Part shown: positions 23,243 to 31,835 of the stretch, in pieces
Numbering within the stretch: position 1 is the first letter of the stretch
Layout: each line of letters begins with the position of its first letter
Assembly (NCBI GenBank): GCA_964489785.1
Contig: CAZAZY010000003.1
Location: 1 to 50,522 of the forward strand
Direction of reading: 5' to 3'
DNA length: 50,522 bases
DNA from: JAIPIY01 sp964489785
GTDB lineage: Bacteria; Patescibacteriota; Minisyncoccia; Phycocordibacterales; UBA1006
Notes under the pieces: model-generated
Told to the model about the DNA's origin: nothing
Database searches by the model: none
The model's input: the letters and a program-made list of their open reading frames with translations, nothing else
Program-made: the position numbers and the translations under genes

Positions 23243-23509
23243 GAAGAAAAAAATCAAAAAACACAAGAGCGTCAAAAATATACTACTCGACTCTTTTATT
23301 TTAGTTTCGAAATATTAGGATATTTTGCAGTACCTGCAATAATCAGTGTTTTGGTTGGTAAATATTTGGAAAATAATCATGAAATAGATATTGTTATCCC
23401 TCTTCTCATTGGTGCATATATTTTATCGTGGATTGTCTTTGTTGCCCGGTATCGTGCATTACAAAAGGATCGACCAGATAACAAGGAAAATAGCACCACT
23501 ATTGAATAA
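23240..23509 (+). CDS. AtpI/AtpZ-like ATP synthase-associated membrane protein
   Basis: 89 residues, first gene of the operon. Two predicted membrane helices (about 18-40, FYFSFEILGYFAVPAIISVLVG, and 52-72, VIPLLIGAYILSWIVFVAR) are joined by a short loop and flanked by charged termini. Size, topology and position before atpB match the AtpI/AtpZ group, which helps c-ring assembly and has been linked to Mg2+/Ca2+ supply in some alkaliphiles. Sequence similarity is weak across this family, so the call leans on context. The start codon can be masked by a small hairpin in the leader. Confidence 0.65.
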   Translation: MEEKNQKTQERQKYTTRLFYFSFEILGYFAVPAIISVLVGKYLENNHEIDIVIPLLIGAYILSWIVFVARYRALQKDRPDNKENSTTIE

Positions 23510-23518
23510 TAAAAATAT

Positions 23519-24319
23519 ATGGAATGGTTTCAATTTAAAAGAGCAATACCCAGCATTCAACCCGATTTTATTTTTTCAATCGGATCTTTTCAGATATCTA
23601 ACACCACGTTGTATCTTTTTGCTATTGCATTGTTTCTTTTTGTCGGACTTCTTATTATGCGACCAAAATTATCTACCTTGCCTGGTAAAGGACAATTAAT
23701 GCTTGAAATGATGTACGAGGGTGTTATTGGATTAATTATGCAAATTACCGCCAGTGAATATCATGCAAAAAAAGTTTTTCATATCCTGGGGGCATTATTT
23801 TTGTTCATAGGATTTGCAAACTTTTCTGGATTAATACCAGGATTAACCAGTATTACCTATGATGGTGTTTCAATCTTTCGAACTCCAACAGCAGATTTTA
23901 ATACCACATTTGCTTTGGCGTTTGGTTCTGTTATTGTTCTGCATATTGTCAGTATTGCTGATTGGGGATTTTTTGGACACATGGGGAAATTCTTTAAATT
24001 TAAAGAAGTTTTTCAAGGTTTTAAAAAAGGAATTGGTGCTGGTTTCATGTCGTTAATAGATTTCTTTTTGGGTCTATTAGATATCGTGGGAGAATTAGCA
24101 AAAATCGTCTCGCTTTCACTGCGTCTTTTTGGTAATATGTACGCCGGTGAAGTTTTGATGGTTATTTTAATAGGTTCGTTAGCGTATGCAGTTCCGTCAC
24201 TGTGGTTTGCTATGAGCATGCTTTCAGCACTTGTTCAAGCAATCGTATTTGGTTCTTTGGTGACGGTATTTTATATGCTCGCGATCAAATCAGATTCGTC
24301 ATCTGAAAAGCGCGCGTAA
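23519..24319 (+). CDS. atpB: ATP synthase F0 subunit a
   Basis: 266 residues, polytopic. Stator subunit forming the ion half-channels. The essential arginine is in LSLRLFGNMYAGEVLM (helix 4/5 region, about 198-213), and the preceding GLLDIVGELAKIVS is typical. Early helices include LYLFAIALFLFVGLLIM and FHILGALFLFIGFANF followed by SGLIPG. The C-terminal helix carries SALVQAIVFGSLVTVFYML, where many a subunits have the conserved Gln. It starts nine bases after the AtpI/Z stop with no Shine-Dalgarno sequence, within the single atp operon. Confidence 0.93.
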   Translation: MEWFQFKRAIPSIQPDFIFSIGSFQISNTTLYLFAIALFLFVGLLIMRPKLSTLPGKGQLMLEMMYEGVIGLIMQITASEYHAKKVFHILGALFLFIGFANFSGLIPGLTSITYDGVSIFRTPTADFNTTFALAFGSVIVLHIVSIADWGFFGHMGKFFKFKEVFQGFKKGIGAGFMSLIDFFLGLLDIVGELAKIVSLSLRLFGNMYAGEVLMVILIGSLAYAVPSLWFAMSMLSALVQAIVFGSLVTVFYMLAIKSDSSSEKRA

Positions 24320-24349
24320 TTATTAATATAAGGTAAGTTGGAAAAATAT

Positions 24350-24565
24350 ATGGAAATAGAATCAGCACGATTAATAGCAAAAGGTATGGCTATCTTGGCG
24401 ATGGTGGGAACAGCAGCAGGAGAAGGATACATCATTGGTAAAGCCATGGAAGCAATTGGACGTAATCCTGATGTAGGAGATTCATTGTTTACAAAAATGA
24501 TCGTCGGAGTTGCTATGTGTGAATCAACAGCGATTTACGCTTTCGTAGCATTCTTCTTGATGTAA
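24350..24565 (+). CDS. atpE: ATP synthase F0 subunit c with a two-carboxylate ion site
   Basis: 71 residues from ATG 24350; a TTG start at 24338 would add four residues. Helical hairpin with the polar-loop motif RNP (38-40). The helix-2 carboxylate is E58 in CESTAIY. Aligned on the 33-residue spacing of the Na+ site of Ilyobacter tartaricus (Q32, E65, S66, T67, Y70), this protein has E25 in place of Q32, then E58, S59, T60 and Y63. A Glu at both positions is the two-carboxylate pattern reported for the Na+-driven c-ring of Fusobacterium nucleatum. Coupling to Na+ is therefore likely, although protons are not excluded. The first helix is GMAILAMVGTAAGEGYIIGK. Confidence 0.93.
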   Translation: MEIESARLIAKGMAILAMVGTAAGEGYIIGKAMEAIGRNPDVGDSLFTKMIVGVAMCESTAIYAFVAFFLM

Positions 24566-24572
24566 TAACTAT

Positions 24573-25079
24573 ATGGAAGGACTTTTAGCAATTTTAAGTA
24601 AAGTAGGATTTGATTGGCAGGTTGCATTTGCAAACCTTGTTAATTTTTTGATTATCTTTTTTATTTTAAAACATCTTGCATTCAAGCCTTTGCAAAAAGT
24701 AATAGAAAAGAGAAAATCAGAAATCCAGGCAGGTTTGGATGATGCCGCTTTGGCAAAAACAAATCTACTCACAGCTGAACAAAAGAAAGAAGAAATTCTT
24801 ATGTTGGCTCGTCAAGAAGCAAACGATATTATTGCAAAAGCAAAAGAAACTGGCGATAATCTTGTTGTGAAAAAAACAGAAGAAGCACAGCTGGAATACA
24901 ACAAGATTATTGCTGATGGAAAAAAGAAATCACAAAAAGAGTTTGAACGTATGGAAGGCGAAGTTCGTAGTCAAGCAGCTTCTTTGATTGTTTCTGGTGT
25001 TGCAAAAATATTAAACGAAGATCTTGATGAAAAACAAGATAAAAAATTACGAGAACGGGCGTTAGATATGATGCGATAA
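24573..25079 (+). CDS. atpF: ATP synthase F0 subunit b
   Basis: 168 residues, usual length. One N-terminal membrane helix (about 14-33, VAFANLVNFLIIFFILKHL) is followed by a long amphipathic helix rich in Lys, Glu and Ala that forms the peripheral stalk (KPLQKVIEKRKSEIQAGL, then LTAEQKKEEILMLARQEA). Starts seven bases after the atpE stop; atpH follows after four bases. No second b or b' gene is present, so a homodimeric stalk is expected. Confidence 0.9.
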   Translation: MEGLLAILSKVGFDWQVAFANLVNFLIIFFILKHLAFKPLQKVIEKRKSEIQAGLDDAALAKTNLLTAEQKKEEILMLARQEANDIIAKAKETGDNLVVKKTEEAQLEYNKIIADGKKKSQKEFERMEGEVRSQAASLIVSGVAKILNEDLDEKQDKKLRERALDMMR

Positions 25080-25083
25080 TACT

Positions 25084-25458
25084 ATGATAAACTCTTACGC
25101 AATTGCTCGTGCAGTATATGAATTAGCACAAGATTCTGAAAATAAACATGTTGTTGATAATCTCGTAGTATACCTTCAGTCTCATAATCTCATGCCTTTG
25201 TTGGATTCTATTTTGAATCATGTGGAACATATGCATGCGCGAGCTTCTGCACAAGAGAGTTTGGATATTGTATCTGCATATCCATTGTCAGAATCCTTTG
25301 TTTCAGAATTAAAGGATGTGCTGGGTGCAAAAAAAACTGGTTCTCAGAAACAGGATCAGGATTTGATTGGGGGATTCATTATGGAACACAATGGTGTTAT
25401 GTATGATGCAAGTATCTCAACGCAACTTATTAGACTTAAAAACGCATTAATTTCTTAA
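25084..25458 (+). CDS. atpH: ATP synthase F1 subunit delta, shortened
   Basis: 124 residues versus about 175-180 in most bacteria. It starts normally for delta (SYAIARAVYELAQDSE) and ends with a normal C-terminal segment: DLIGGFIMEHNGVMYDASIS, then LIRLKNALIS. The missing part is the middle, roughly the second half of the N-terminal helical domain and its linker. Delta clamps the peripheral stalk to the top of F1. The identification rests on these two ends and on the position between atpF and atpA. Confidence 0.85.
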   Translation: MINSYAIARAVYELAQDSENKHVVDNLVVYLQSHNLMPLLDSILNHVEHMHARASAQESLDIVSAYPLSESFVSELKDVLGAKKTGSQKQDQDLIGGFIMEHNGVMYDASISTQLIRLKNALIS

Positions 25459-25463
25459 CTATT

Positions 25464-26954
25464 ATGAGTGTCGATACAATAATTTCAAATTTAAAAGAGA
25501 AAATACAGAAACATTCAGCGGACATCCATGCTACAGAGTTTGGAATCGTAGTATCGGTTGCTGATGGTATTGCAAAAATCAGCGGACTGTCATCATGTCA
25601 GATGTCAGAGATGCTTGATTTTGGTGCAGGAAACTACGGATTGGCGGTAAACCTAGAAGCTGATTATGTAGGTGCGATGATTTTGGGTGATTACACAAAT
25701 GTAAAAGAAGGTGACCGAGTTACACGAACAAAAGAAATTCTTTCAGTTCCAGTATCAAGCGACTTTTTGGGTCGTGTGGTGGATCCTTTGATGCGTATTG
25801 TAGATGGCCAAGGAGAAGTTTCAACAAAAGAACGACGTCCTATTGAAAAAATTGCACCAGGTGTAATGGCACGTGAACCAGTAAGTGAACCTATGCAAAC
25901 AGGAATCAAAGCTATTGATGCATTGGTACCAGTTGGACGTGGACAACGAGAATTAATTATTGGTGATCGTCAAACAGGAAAAACTGCTGTTGCGATTGAC
26001 ACTATCATTAACCAAAAAGGACAAAACGTAAAATGTGTATACGTTGCTATTGGACAAAAAAAATCAAAGGTAATGCGTATTGCACAACAGCTAAAAGAAT
26101 ATGGCGCTTTGGAATATACAACAATCGTTCTTGCTGGGGCATCTGATCCTGCATCTATGATTTATCTTTCTCCATATGCTGGTGTTACATTGGCAGAATA
26201 TTTTATGGAATCAGGTGATGATGTGTTGATTATCTACGATGATCTTTCAAAACACGCTACTGCATATCGTGAAGTATCGTTGCTTCTTCGACGTCCACCA
26301 GGGCGAGAAGCGTATCCTGGAGACGTTTTTTACCTACACTCTCGATTGTTGGAACGAGCGTGTCGTTTGAACAAAGAAAACGGTGGGGGATCTATCACAG
26401 CATTACCAATCATTGAAACACAAGCTGGAGATATTTCAGCATATATTCCAACAAACGTAATTTCAATTACTGACGGTCAAATCTTTTTGGAATCAAGTCT
26501 TTTCAACAAAGGTATTCGACCAGCGATTAACGTAGGAAACTCGGTATCTCGTGTTGGGGGATCTGCTCAGATTAAATCTATGAAGAAAAATGCTGGTCCA
26601 TTAAAATTACAATTGGCACAGTTCCGTGAATTGGAAAGCTTTGCGCAATTCAGTTCTGATTTGGATGCTGATACTAGAAAAACTATTGACCACGGACGAA
26701 AATTGGTTGAAGTGTTGAAACAAAAACAACTACAGCCAGTACCGGTTGCAAAACAAGTAGCTATTTTGTATGCAGTAAACAATGGATACGTAATGGATGT
26801 AGATAACGCAGTTCTTGCAAGTTGGGAGCATGATTTTTATGCATTTCTTGATTCTGCAAAAGGTGATTTATTGAATCGATTAACAAAAGGTTGGAGCGAA
26901 CAAGAAGAAAGTGATCTTAAATCAGCAATTGAAGAATTTAAACAAAATCGTTAA
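25464..26954 (+). CDS. atpA: ATP synthase F1 subunit alpha
   Basis: 496 residues. Non-catalytic nucleotide-binding subunit of the alpha3-beta3 hexamer. Walker A GDRQTGKT at 167-174; the preceding GIKAIDALVPVGRGQRELI is diagnostic. ALPIIETQAGDISAYIPTNV and NKGIRPAINVGNSVSRVGG follow, the latter with the arginine finger in SVSRVG. Spacing to neighbours is five and nine bases. No Shine-Dalgarno sequence precedes the ATG. Confidence 0.97.
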   Translation: MSVDTIISNLKEKIQKHSADIHATEFGIVVSVADGIAKISGLSSCQMSEMLDFGAGNYGLAVNLEADYVGAMILGDYTNVKEGDRVTRTKEILSVPVSSDFLGRVVDPLMRIVDGQGEVSTKERRPIEKIAPGVMAREPVSEPMQTGIKAIDALVPVGRGQRELIIGDRQTGKTAVAIDTIINQKGQNVKCVYVAIGQKKSKVMRIAQQLKEYGALEYTTIVLAGASDPASMIYLSPYAGVTLAEYFMESGDDVLIIYDDLSKHATAYREVSLLLRRPPGREAYPGDVFYLHSRLLERACRLNKENGGGSITALPIIETQAGDISAYIPTNVISITDGQIFLESSLFNKGIRPAINVGNSVSRVGGSAQIKSMKKNAGPLKLQLAQFRELESFAQFSSDLDADTRKTIDHGRKLVEVLKQKQLQPVPVAKQVAILYAVNNGYVMDVDNAVLASWEHDFYAFLDSAKGDLLNRLTKGWSEQEESDLKSAIEEFKQNR

Positions 26955-26963
26955 TCTTCTTAT

Positions 26964-27869
26964 ATGGCATTACAAGGAAAAGCAATTAAATCAAAAATAA
27001 AAGCTGTTGGTAATATTAAAAAAATTACTCGCACAATGCAGATGGTTGCCGCCAGTAAAATGCGACGCGCTGTCGAAGCATCATTATCTTCCCGTGGTTA
27101 TGCATTGGGTGCCTTGGAGATTTTGGTTAATTTATCTGAAGAGAGAAACATTGAACATCCTATGATTACACGACGTGTATCAGGAAAAACATTGTGTGTT
27201 ATTGTCGCTTCAAACAAAGGTTTGTGTGGTGGATACAATGTGAACGTTTCTCGTCGAGTTTCAGAATATGTCAAAAACAACCCAACAGAAATTATTGAAT
27301 GCGTTACGGTTGGAAAACAAGCTGAGAAAATTGCAAAAAGAAATCATCTTACTATTGTAGCATCATTTACAGAAGCAAAAGATTTTGCCCGAACTGAAGA
27401 TGCTGCACAATTGGTCTATGTGATGAGCGATTTGTTTATGCGAGATGATGCATATCAAAAAGTTTTTGTTGCCTACACACAGTTTTTGAAACCATTAACC
27501 TACGAAGCAAAGATAAAACCATTATTGCCAATACAACCTGAATCTTTGTATATGATGTTGATGGATGAACCTTTAACCAACGAAGAAAAACAAGCACTAC
27601 GAGAATCTAAAAAATTATATAGATTTGAACCCTCGGAAGAACAAGTGATGGAATCAGTTATTCCAGAATTATTAACGGGGGTCATGTATCAGGTGTTCCT
27701 GGATGCCTATGCATCCGAACACAGTTCGCGAATGGTTGCCATGCAAAACGCAACGGACAACGCAGGGGAATTACAAGAATCTTTGAAATTATCATTTAAC
27801 AAGGCGCGTCAGGCGGGGATCACCCAAGAAATTGCAGAAATTTCCGCAGGAGCAAACGCATTGGGATAG
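26964..27869 (+). CDS. atpG: ATP synthase F1 subunit gamma
   Basis: 301 residues. Central rotor shaft. The N-terminal helix has KSKIKAVGNIKKITRTMQMVAASKMRRA and the C-terminal helix SRMVAMQNATDNAGELQ, the two conserved coiled-coil segments that insert into F1. SNKGLCGGYN is the usual Rossmann-like middle signature. Lies between atpA and atpD as in most bacteria. Confidence 0.96.
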   Translation: MALQGKAIKSKIKAVGNIKKITRTMQMVAASKMRRAVEASLSSRGYALGALEILVNLSEERNIEHPMITRRVSGKTLCVIVASNKGLCGGYNVNVSRRVSEYVKNNPTEIIECVTVGKQAEKIAKRNHLTIVASFTEAKDFARTEDAAQLVYVMSDLFMRDDAYQKVFVAYTQFLKPLTYEAKIKPLLPIQPESLYMMLMDEPLTNEEKQALRESKKLYRFEPSEEQVMESVIPELLTGVMYQVFLDAYASEHSSRMVAMQNATDNAGELQESLKLSFNKARQAGITQEIAEISAGANALG

Positions 27870-27905
27870 ACATATTATTAATAGTTATACATTTACGAGA
27901 ATATC

Positions 27906-29294
27906 ATGAGTAAAAACACAGGAACAATTTCACAAATTATCGGACCAGTCGTTGACGTAACTTTTTCTGATGCATTGCCAGCAATTTATAATGCACTAGA
28001 AATAAAACACAATAATGACATATTGGTTCTCGAAGTAGAACAACACATTGGGTTAAACCAAGTTCGTACCATCGCCATGAGTTCGACAGATGGTTTGGTT
28101 CGAGGACAAGAAGTCATTGATACCGGTGCACCTATTTCTGTTCCTGTGGGAGAATTTACCTTGGGAAGAATGTTCGATGTAACTGGTCGTGCAATCGACA
28201 ACAAAGAAAATGCAGGTGCTGATGTTGCACGTTTGCCTATTCACCGTGAAGCTCCAAAATTTGAAGAACAATCAACAGAAACAGAAGTATTGGAAACAGG
28301 TATCAAAGTTATTGACCTTATCTGTCCATTCTTGAAAGGAGGAAAAGTTGGTTTGTTCGGTGGAGCCGGAGTAGGAAAAACAGTTATCATCCAGGAATTG
28401 ATCAACAACATTGCAAAAAATCACGGTGGATATTCTATGTTCGCCGGAGTAGGAGAACGAACCCGAGAAGGAAACGACCTGTATCGAGAAATGGAAGACG
28501 CTGGTGTATTGGATAAAACTGCACTAGTCTTTGGTCAGATGAACGAACCACCCGGTGCTCGTGCACGTGTGGCGTTGACTGCATTGACTATGGCGGAATA
28601 CTTCCGAGATGTAAAAGGTCAGGATCTTCTTTTGTTCGTGGATAATATTTTCCGGTTTACTCAGGCTGGATCAGAATTGTCAGCGTTGTTGGGTCGTATG
28701 CCATCTGCAGTAGGATACCAACCAACATTGGCTACAGAAATGGGTCAATTGCAAGAACGTATTACATCAACAGACAAAGGGTCTATTACTTCGGTACAGG
28801 CTGTATACGTGCCTGCCGATGACTTTACCGACCCAGCTCCTGCGACTACGTTTGCCCATTTGGACTCGACTGTTTCATTGAACCGTTCATTGGCTGAATT
28901 AGGTATTTACCCAGCGGTAGATCCATTGGATTCTTCTTCTACTATTCTTGATCCTCAGATTGTAGGCCAAGATCATTACGACGTTGCCCGAGGTGTACAG
29001 TTGATTTTACAACGATACAAAGATTTGCAAGACATCATTGCAATTTTGGGTATGGATGAATTATCTGATGATGATAAAATGTTGGTGACTCGTGCCAGAA
29101 AAATTCAAAAATTCTTGTCACAACCATTCCATGTTGCAAAACAATTTACCGGAGCAGAAGGTGCATATGTAAAAGTTGAAGATACTGTACGAAGTTTCAA
29201 AGGAATTTTGGATGGAAAATATGATGATATTCCAGAACAAGCATTCTACATGAAGGGAAGCATCGAAGAAGTATTAGAAGCTGCAAAAAAATAA
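27906..29294 (+). CDS. atpD: ATP synthase F1 subunit beta
   Basis: 462 residues. Catalytic subunit. Walker A GGAGVGKT at 152-159, the catalytic Glu region GVGERTREGNDLYREM, Walker B LLLFVDNIFRFTQAG, and the DELSD(D) motif in GMDELSDDDKM. PSAVGYQPTLATEMGQLQER is fully conserved. It begins 36 bases after atpG, the widest gap inside the operon, with no internal terminator or clear promoter seen. Confidence 0.98.
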   Translation: MSKNTGTISQIIGPVVDVTFSDALPAIYNALEIKHNNDILVLEVEQHIGLNQVRTIAMSSTDGLVRGQEVIDTGAPISVPVGEFTLGRMFDVTGRAIDNKENAGADVARLPIHREAPKFEEQSTETEVLETGIKVIDLICPFLKGGKVGLFGGAGVGKTVIIQELINNIAKNHGGYSMFAGVGERTREGNDLYREMEDAGVLDKTALVFGQMNEPPGARARVALTALTMAEYFRDVKGQDLLLFVDNIFRFTQAGSELSALLGRMPSAVGYQPTLATEMGQLQERITSTDKGSITSVQAVYVPADDFTDPAPATTFAHLDSTVSLNRSLAELGIYPAVDPLDSSSTILDPQIVGQDHYDVARGVQLILQRYKDLQDIIAILGMDELSDDDKMLVTRARKIQKFLSQPFHVAKQFTGAEGAYVKVEDTVRSFKGILDGKYDDIPEQAFYMKGSIEEVLEAAKK

Positions 29295-29313
29295 ATCATA
29301 AGCTCTCTTATTC

Positions 29314-29736
29314 ATGAAATCTTCTTCACTCCATTTAAAAATAGCAACACCAGATCGAATCGTATATGACGATATTATTGATCGGGTTACTATTCCTACG
29401 CAGTCAGGAGAAATTACTGTATTGCCATTTCATATTCCTATGATCAGCGTGGTAAAACCGGGTGAACTGCGAATCGTAAAAGATTCGGTAGTGTTACCGC
29501 ATTATGTTGCAGGTGGTACATTGGAAATTCGTCCTGATAACACGATTGTTCTTTTGGCGGATGTTGCAGAACATGTAGACCATATCGACAGCCAGGCGGC
29601 TGAACAAGCATATCAACGTGCCAAAGAAGCCATGGAACGCAAAGACAATGTCGCTGACGTTGATTTTGCAAAATTCCAAGCTATTATGGAACGTGAATTG
29701 TCTCGTATGAATGTTGCGAAAAAATGGAAAAAATAA
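29314..29736 (+). CDS. atpC: ATP synthase F1 subunit epsilon
   Basis: 140 residues, last gene of the operon. N-terminal beta-sandwich with LHLKIATPDRIVYDD, SGEITVLPFHIPMIS and VAGGTLEIRPDNTIVLLADVAE, and a C-terminal helical hairpin (AEQAYQRAKEAMERK, then FAKFQAIMERELSRM). The epsilon C-terminal helices can inhibit ATP hydrolysis in many bacteria, and both are present. A 19-bp terminator closes the operon right after. Confidence 0.93.
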   Translation: MKSSSLHLKIATPDRIVYDDIIDRVTIPTQSGEITVLPFHIPMISVVKPGELRIVKDSVVLPHYVAGGTLEIRPDNTIVLLADVAEHVDHIDSQAAEQAYQRAKEAMERKDNVADVDFAKFQAIMERELSRMNVAKKWKK

Positions 29737-29746
29737 TTTAATGTAA

Positions 29747-29788
29747 GTAAAACATAAAACCCGCCATTTGGCGGGTTTTATGTTTTAC
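29747..29788. terminator. Bidirectional terminator of the atp operon
   Basis: A 19-bp perfect stem (ending CCCGCC / GGCGGG) with loop ATTT. It overlaps the last codons of the convergent methyltransferase gene. Confidence 0.92.
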
Positions 29789-30401
29789 AAAAAAAGATAC
29801 CGCTTTCGGTGGAGAATATGTTTGATTCTTGTGCGATATGTTCTTTGCACCAATTCATAGCATGTTCTGTTTTTTCCGGATGTGATAGTACATTATCGAT
29901 AACAATAATCGCGTTGGGGGACAAATGGGGTTGTAAGAATTCTAAATACATAACATAGTTGCTTTTGTCTGCATCCATAAACAACATATCAATATGTTGA
30001 AATTTTTGCTCACGTAAGATATCTATAATCTCTCCATTATAAAAACTAACCAAATTTTGCAAATTCGCATTTTTGATATGTTCTTTGGCAATAGCTGTTT
30101 TTTCAGGAATTCTTTCTAATGTATGAATATGTCCGTTATGTTGTTGTACAGCATGTGCCAACCATAATGTAGAATATCCAATACTGGTTCCCAGTTCGAC
30201 AATAATTTTTGGTTTTTCTGTAATAATTATATTGTGTAATAATTCACCAGTTTTTCGGGATATACTCCATGGGCGCATACCCTTTGTCCCGTCGTCATTC
30301 AGATGATCCCCACGTTCTATTTGCGAAGGGGAATACCATACCAGATTTTTTACTTGGTCTTCGGCTTGATCCAAAATGTGAAGAAAAGAATCATCGAACA
30401 T
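29778..30401 (-). CDS. Class I SAM-dependent O-methyltransferase (catechol/caffeoyl-CoA type)
   Basis: 207 residues. The SAM-binding motif I is VELGTSIGYSTLWLA (about 69-83), followed by the acidic end of strand 2 (HTLERIPEKTAIAKEHI) and DMLFMDADKSNYVMYLEFL. The DADK element is the metal-binding signature of the O-methyltransferase family 3 (COMT/CCoAOMT, YrrM-like). IVIDNVLSHP follows. In bacteria these proteins methylate catechol-like compounds or, for TrmR/YrrM, tRNA wobble 5-hydroxyuridine; the latter is an attractive role in a reduced genome, but this is inference. It starts three bases after the metallophosphoesterase stop and so belongs to the same transcript. Confidence 0.85.
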   Translation of the reverse strand: MFDDSFLHILDQAEDQVKNLVWYSPSQIERGDHLNDDGTKGMRPWSISRKTGELLHNIIITEKPKIIVELGTSIGYSTLWLAHAVQQHNGHIHTLERIPEKTAIAKEHIKNANLQNLVSFYNGEIIDILREQKFQHIDMLFMDADKSNYVMYLEFLQPHLSPNAIIVIDNVLSHPEKTEHAMNWCKEHIAQESNIFSTESGIFFCKT

Positions 30402-30404
30402 AGG

Positions 30405-31535
30405 TTACTGTATTGGTTTTTCTATCGTGAAGATAATAATTTCTGGACGCGATTCTAATCGGGCTGGTGACAGGGCGGTTCCTGCACCTATTGTTGTAAA
30501 GCTGGGCATGGTTCCTGTTACTGCAAAACCACGTGTGTATTGTTTATAAATAAGTTTTACCAAAATGCTGGCAGGAAAGAATTGTCCACCATGTGTATGG
30601 CCTGAAACTACAAATGACATTCCTGCATCGGACATTGCCTGCATATTTTTCGGGTCGTGTAACAGGGTGATGCTGGGCATTTCTGATGTATATCCAGAAC
30701 GGGTGATTCTGTTTTTGGTTTCTTCTACAGATTCGCGCGCATAATCAATTCCTACAATTTGAATACCTAATTCAGGAATAATATGGGTTGCATCAATCAA
30801 TGTAGTGACATTGGATGGTATAGATGCGTAGAATAATGCATTTTCTTTGTTATATTGTTCGTGGTTTCCAGGGGTGAAATAAATACCATCTGCTGCAGAT
30901 AATGTACCTAATGGAGATAGAAAATCAGCATAGGGTATCTTAGGTCCGTCGATTAAATCTCCGGCAATTAATACCATATCTGGTTGTTCTGTCATGATGC
31001 TTTTGGTAATACGTTCCAAGAAAGATTTTTTACGAATCATGCCCAGATGAATATCTGAAACCAATGCAATTTTTTTACCGTACAAAGATTCTGGTAGATT
31101 ATGTTCAGAAAATGGAATATGACGAACAATAGGGCGTGAAGCATTATAAAAAGAAAATACGCTGACACTAATCCCAATAAATAAGATACTATACCCAATA
31201 ATTTGCTCTGGAATAGTATAACCTAATTTATTCACAATCAACCATACCAACGATAATCCAATAGATGCAATAAAGAGAAAATTAACAATCGTTAGCCAGC
31301 CACCAGCTAGGGTATTAAAAAAATTGTTTATAGGATGATACACAACACCACCTAATGCCATGGTTCCAGCCATAATAATCGGCATTAATATACCCAACAA
31401 TGCTAGTCCGCGAAATAAATATGGATTTGAGATAATACCAAAAAAACGAAGAATAACCAATGAAACAAAAAAACCAAGAGCAATAATGGAAACCAAAGTG
31501 AATAAAAATAGTATGGGTGTAATGAATCGTAGCAT
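30405..31535 (-). CDS. Membrane-anchored metallophosphoesterase (YaeI-like)
   Basis: 376 residues from ATG 31535, chosen because a TATGAT box ends seven bases upstream. Four or five hydrophobic helices occupy about residues 1-150 (for example LRFITPILFLFTLVSIIALG). The calcineurin-like domain then shows LVSDIHLG, LIAGDLIDG, TPGNHEQY, LLHDP and VVSGHTHGGQF, a complete dimetal site. Such proteins include UDP-2,3-diacylglucosamine hydrolase-like and YaeI-type phosphodiesterases; the substrate cannot be told. The active domain's side of the membrane is uncertain. First gene of a two-gene operon with the O-methyltransferase. Confidence 0.85.
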   Translation of the reverse strand: MLRFITPILFLFTLVSIIALGFFVSLVILRFFGIISNPYLFRGLALLGILMPIIMAGTMALGGVVYHPINNFFNTLAGGWLTIVNFLFIASIGLSLVWLIVNKLGYTIPEQIIGYSILFIGISVSVFSFYNASRPIVRHIPFSEHNLPESLYGKKIALVSDIHLGMIRKKSFLERITKSIMTEQPDMVLIAGDLIDGPKIPYADFLSPLGTLSAADGIYFTPGNHEQYNKENALFYASIPSNVTTLIDATHIIPELGIQIVGIDYARESVEETKNRITRSGYTSEMPSITLLHDPKNMQAMSDAGMSFVVSGHTHGGQFFPASILVKLIYKQYTRGFAVTGTMPSFTTIGAGTALSPARLESRPEIIIFTIEKPIQ

Positions 31536-31542
31536 GTTGTGT

Positions 31543-31548
31543 ATCATA
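31543..31548 (-). promoter_or_regulatory. -10 box of the metallophosphoesterase gene (leaderless)
   Basis: Minus-strand TATGAT ends seven bases before ATG 31535. Confidence 0.5.
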
Positions 31549-31585
31549 CTATGATTTGACCCGGTTTCATAGGAGCTTATAAGTA

Positions 31586-31614
31586 TTGACGAACTGATAT
31601 ATAGACTGTATGAT
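31586..31614 (+). promoter_or_regulatory. Promoter of a short transcript
   Basis: TTGACG (31586-31591), 17 bases, TATGAT (31609-31614). It drives a transcript of about 200 bases that ends at the strong hairpin at 31789-31827. Confidence 0.65.
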
Positions 31615-31640
31615 AATATTAAATCTAAAGAAGAAAGCAC

Positions 31641-31772
31641 ATGAAGAGATTACCGTCTAATGTATCGACCAGGCAACATTTCCACATCCTGGAACGGATG
31701 CACGCCAAATTTTCTGGCCAGAAAAAATCTTTGGGAAAGAATTTCCTTTTTCGATTAAGAATTCCGTCATAA
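31641..31772 (+). CDS. Possible 43-residue basic protein, or an unrecognised small RNA
   Basis: ATG 31641 to TAA 31772 encodes a basic peptide (MKRLPSNVSTRQHFHILERM at the start, KNFLFRLRIPS at the end) with about ten Lys/Arg and four His. AAGAAAG lies five bases before the ATG as a weak ribosome-binding site. The unit is complete, with a near-consensus promoter 27 bases upstream and a 16-bp terminator 17 bases downstream. It is not recognised as a ribosomal protein. The open frame could be chance, and the transcript might act as an sRNA. Confidence 0.4.
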   Translation: MKRLPSNVSTRQHFHILERMHAKFSGQKKSLGKNFLFRLRIPS

Positions 31773-31788
31773 GGATATTCTGGACCAG

Positions 31789-31827
31789 AAAAGCCCCCGT
31801 CACTAATCAGTGGCGGGGGCTTTTTTT
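31789..31827 (+). terminator. Strong intrinsic terminator
   Basis: A 16-bp stem (AAAAGCCCCCG-T-CACT with AGTG-G-CGGGGGCTTTT), loop AATC, then a T-run. Confidence 0.9.
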
Positions 31828-31835
31828 ACATAGCA

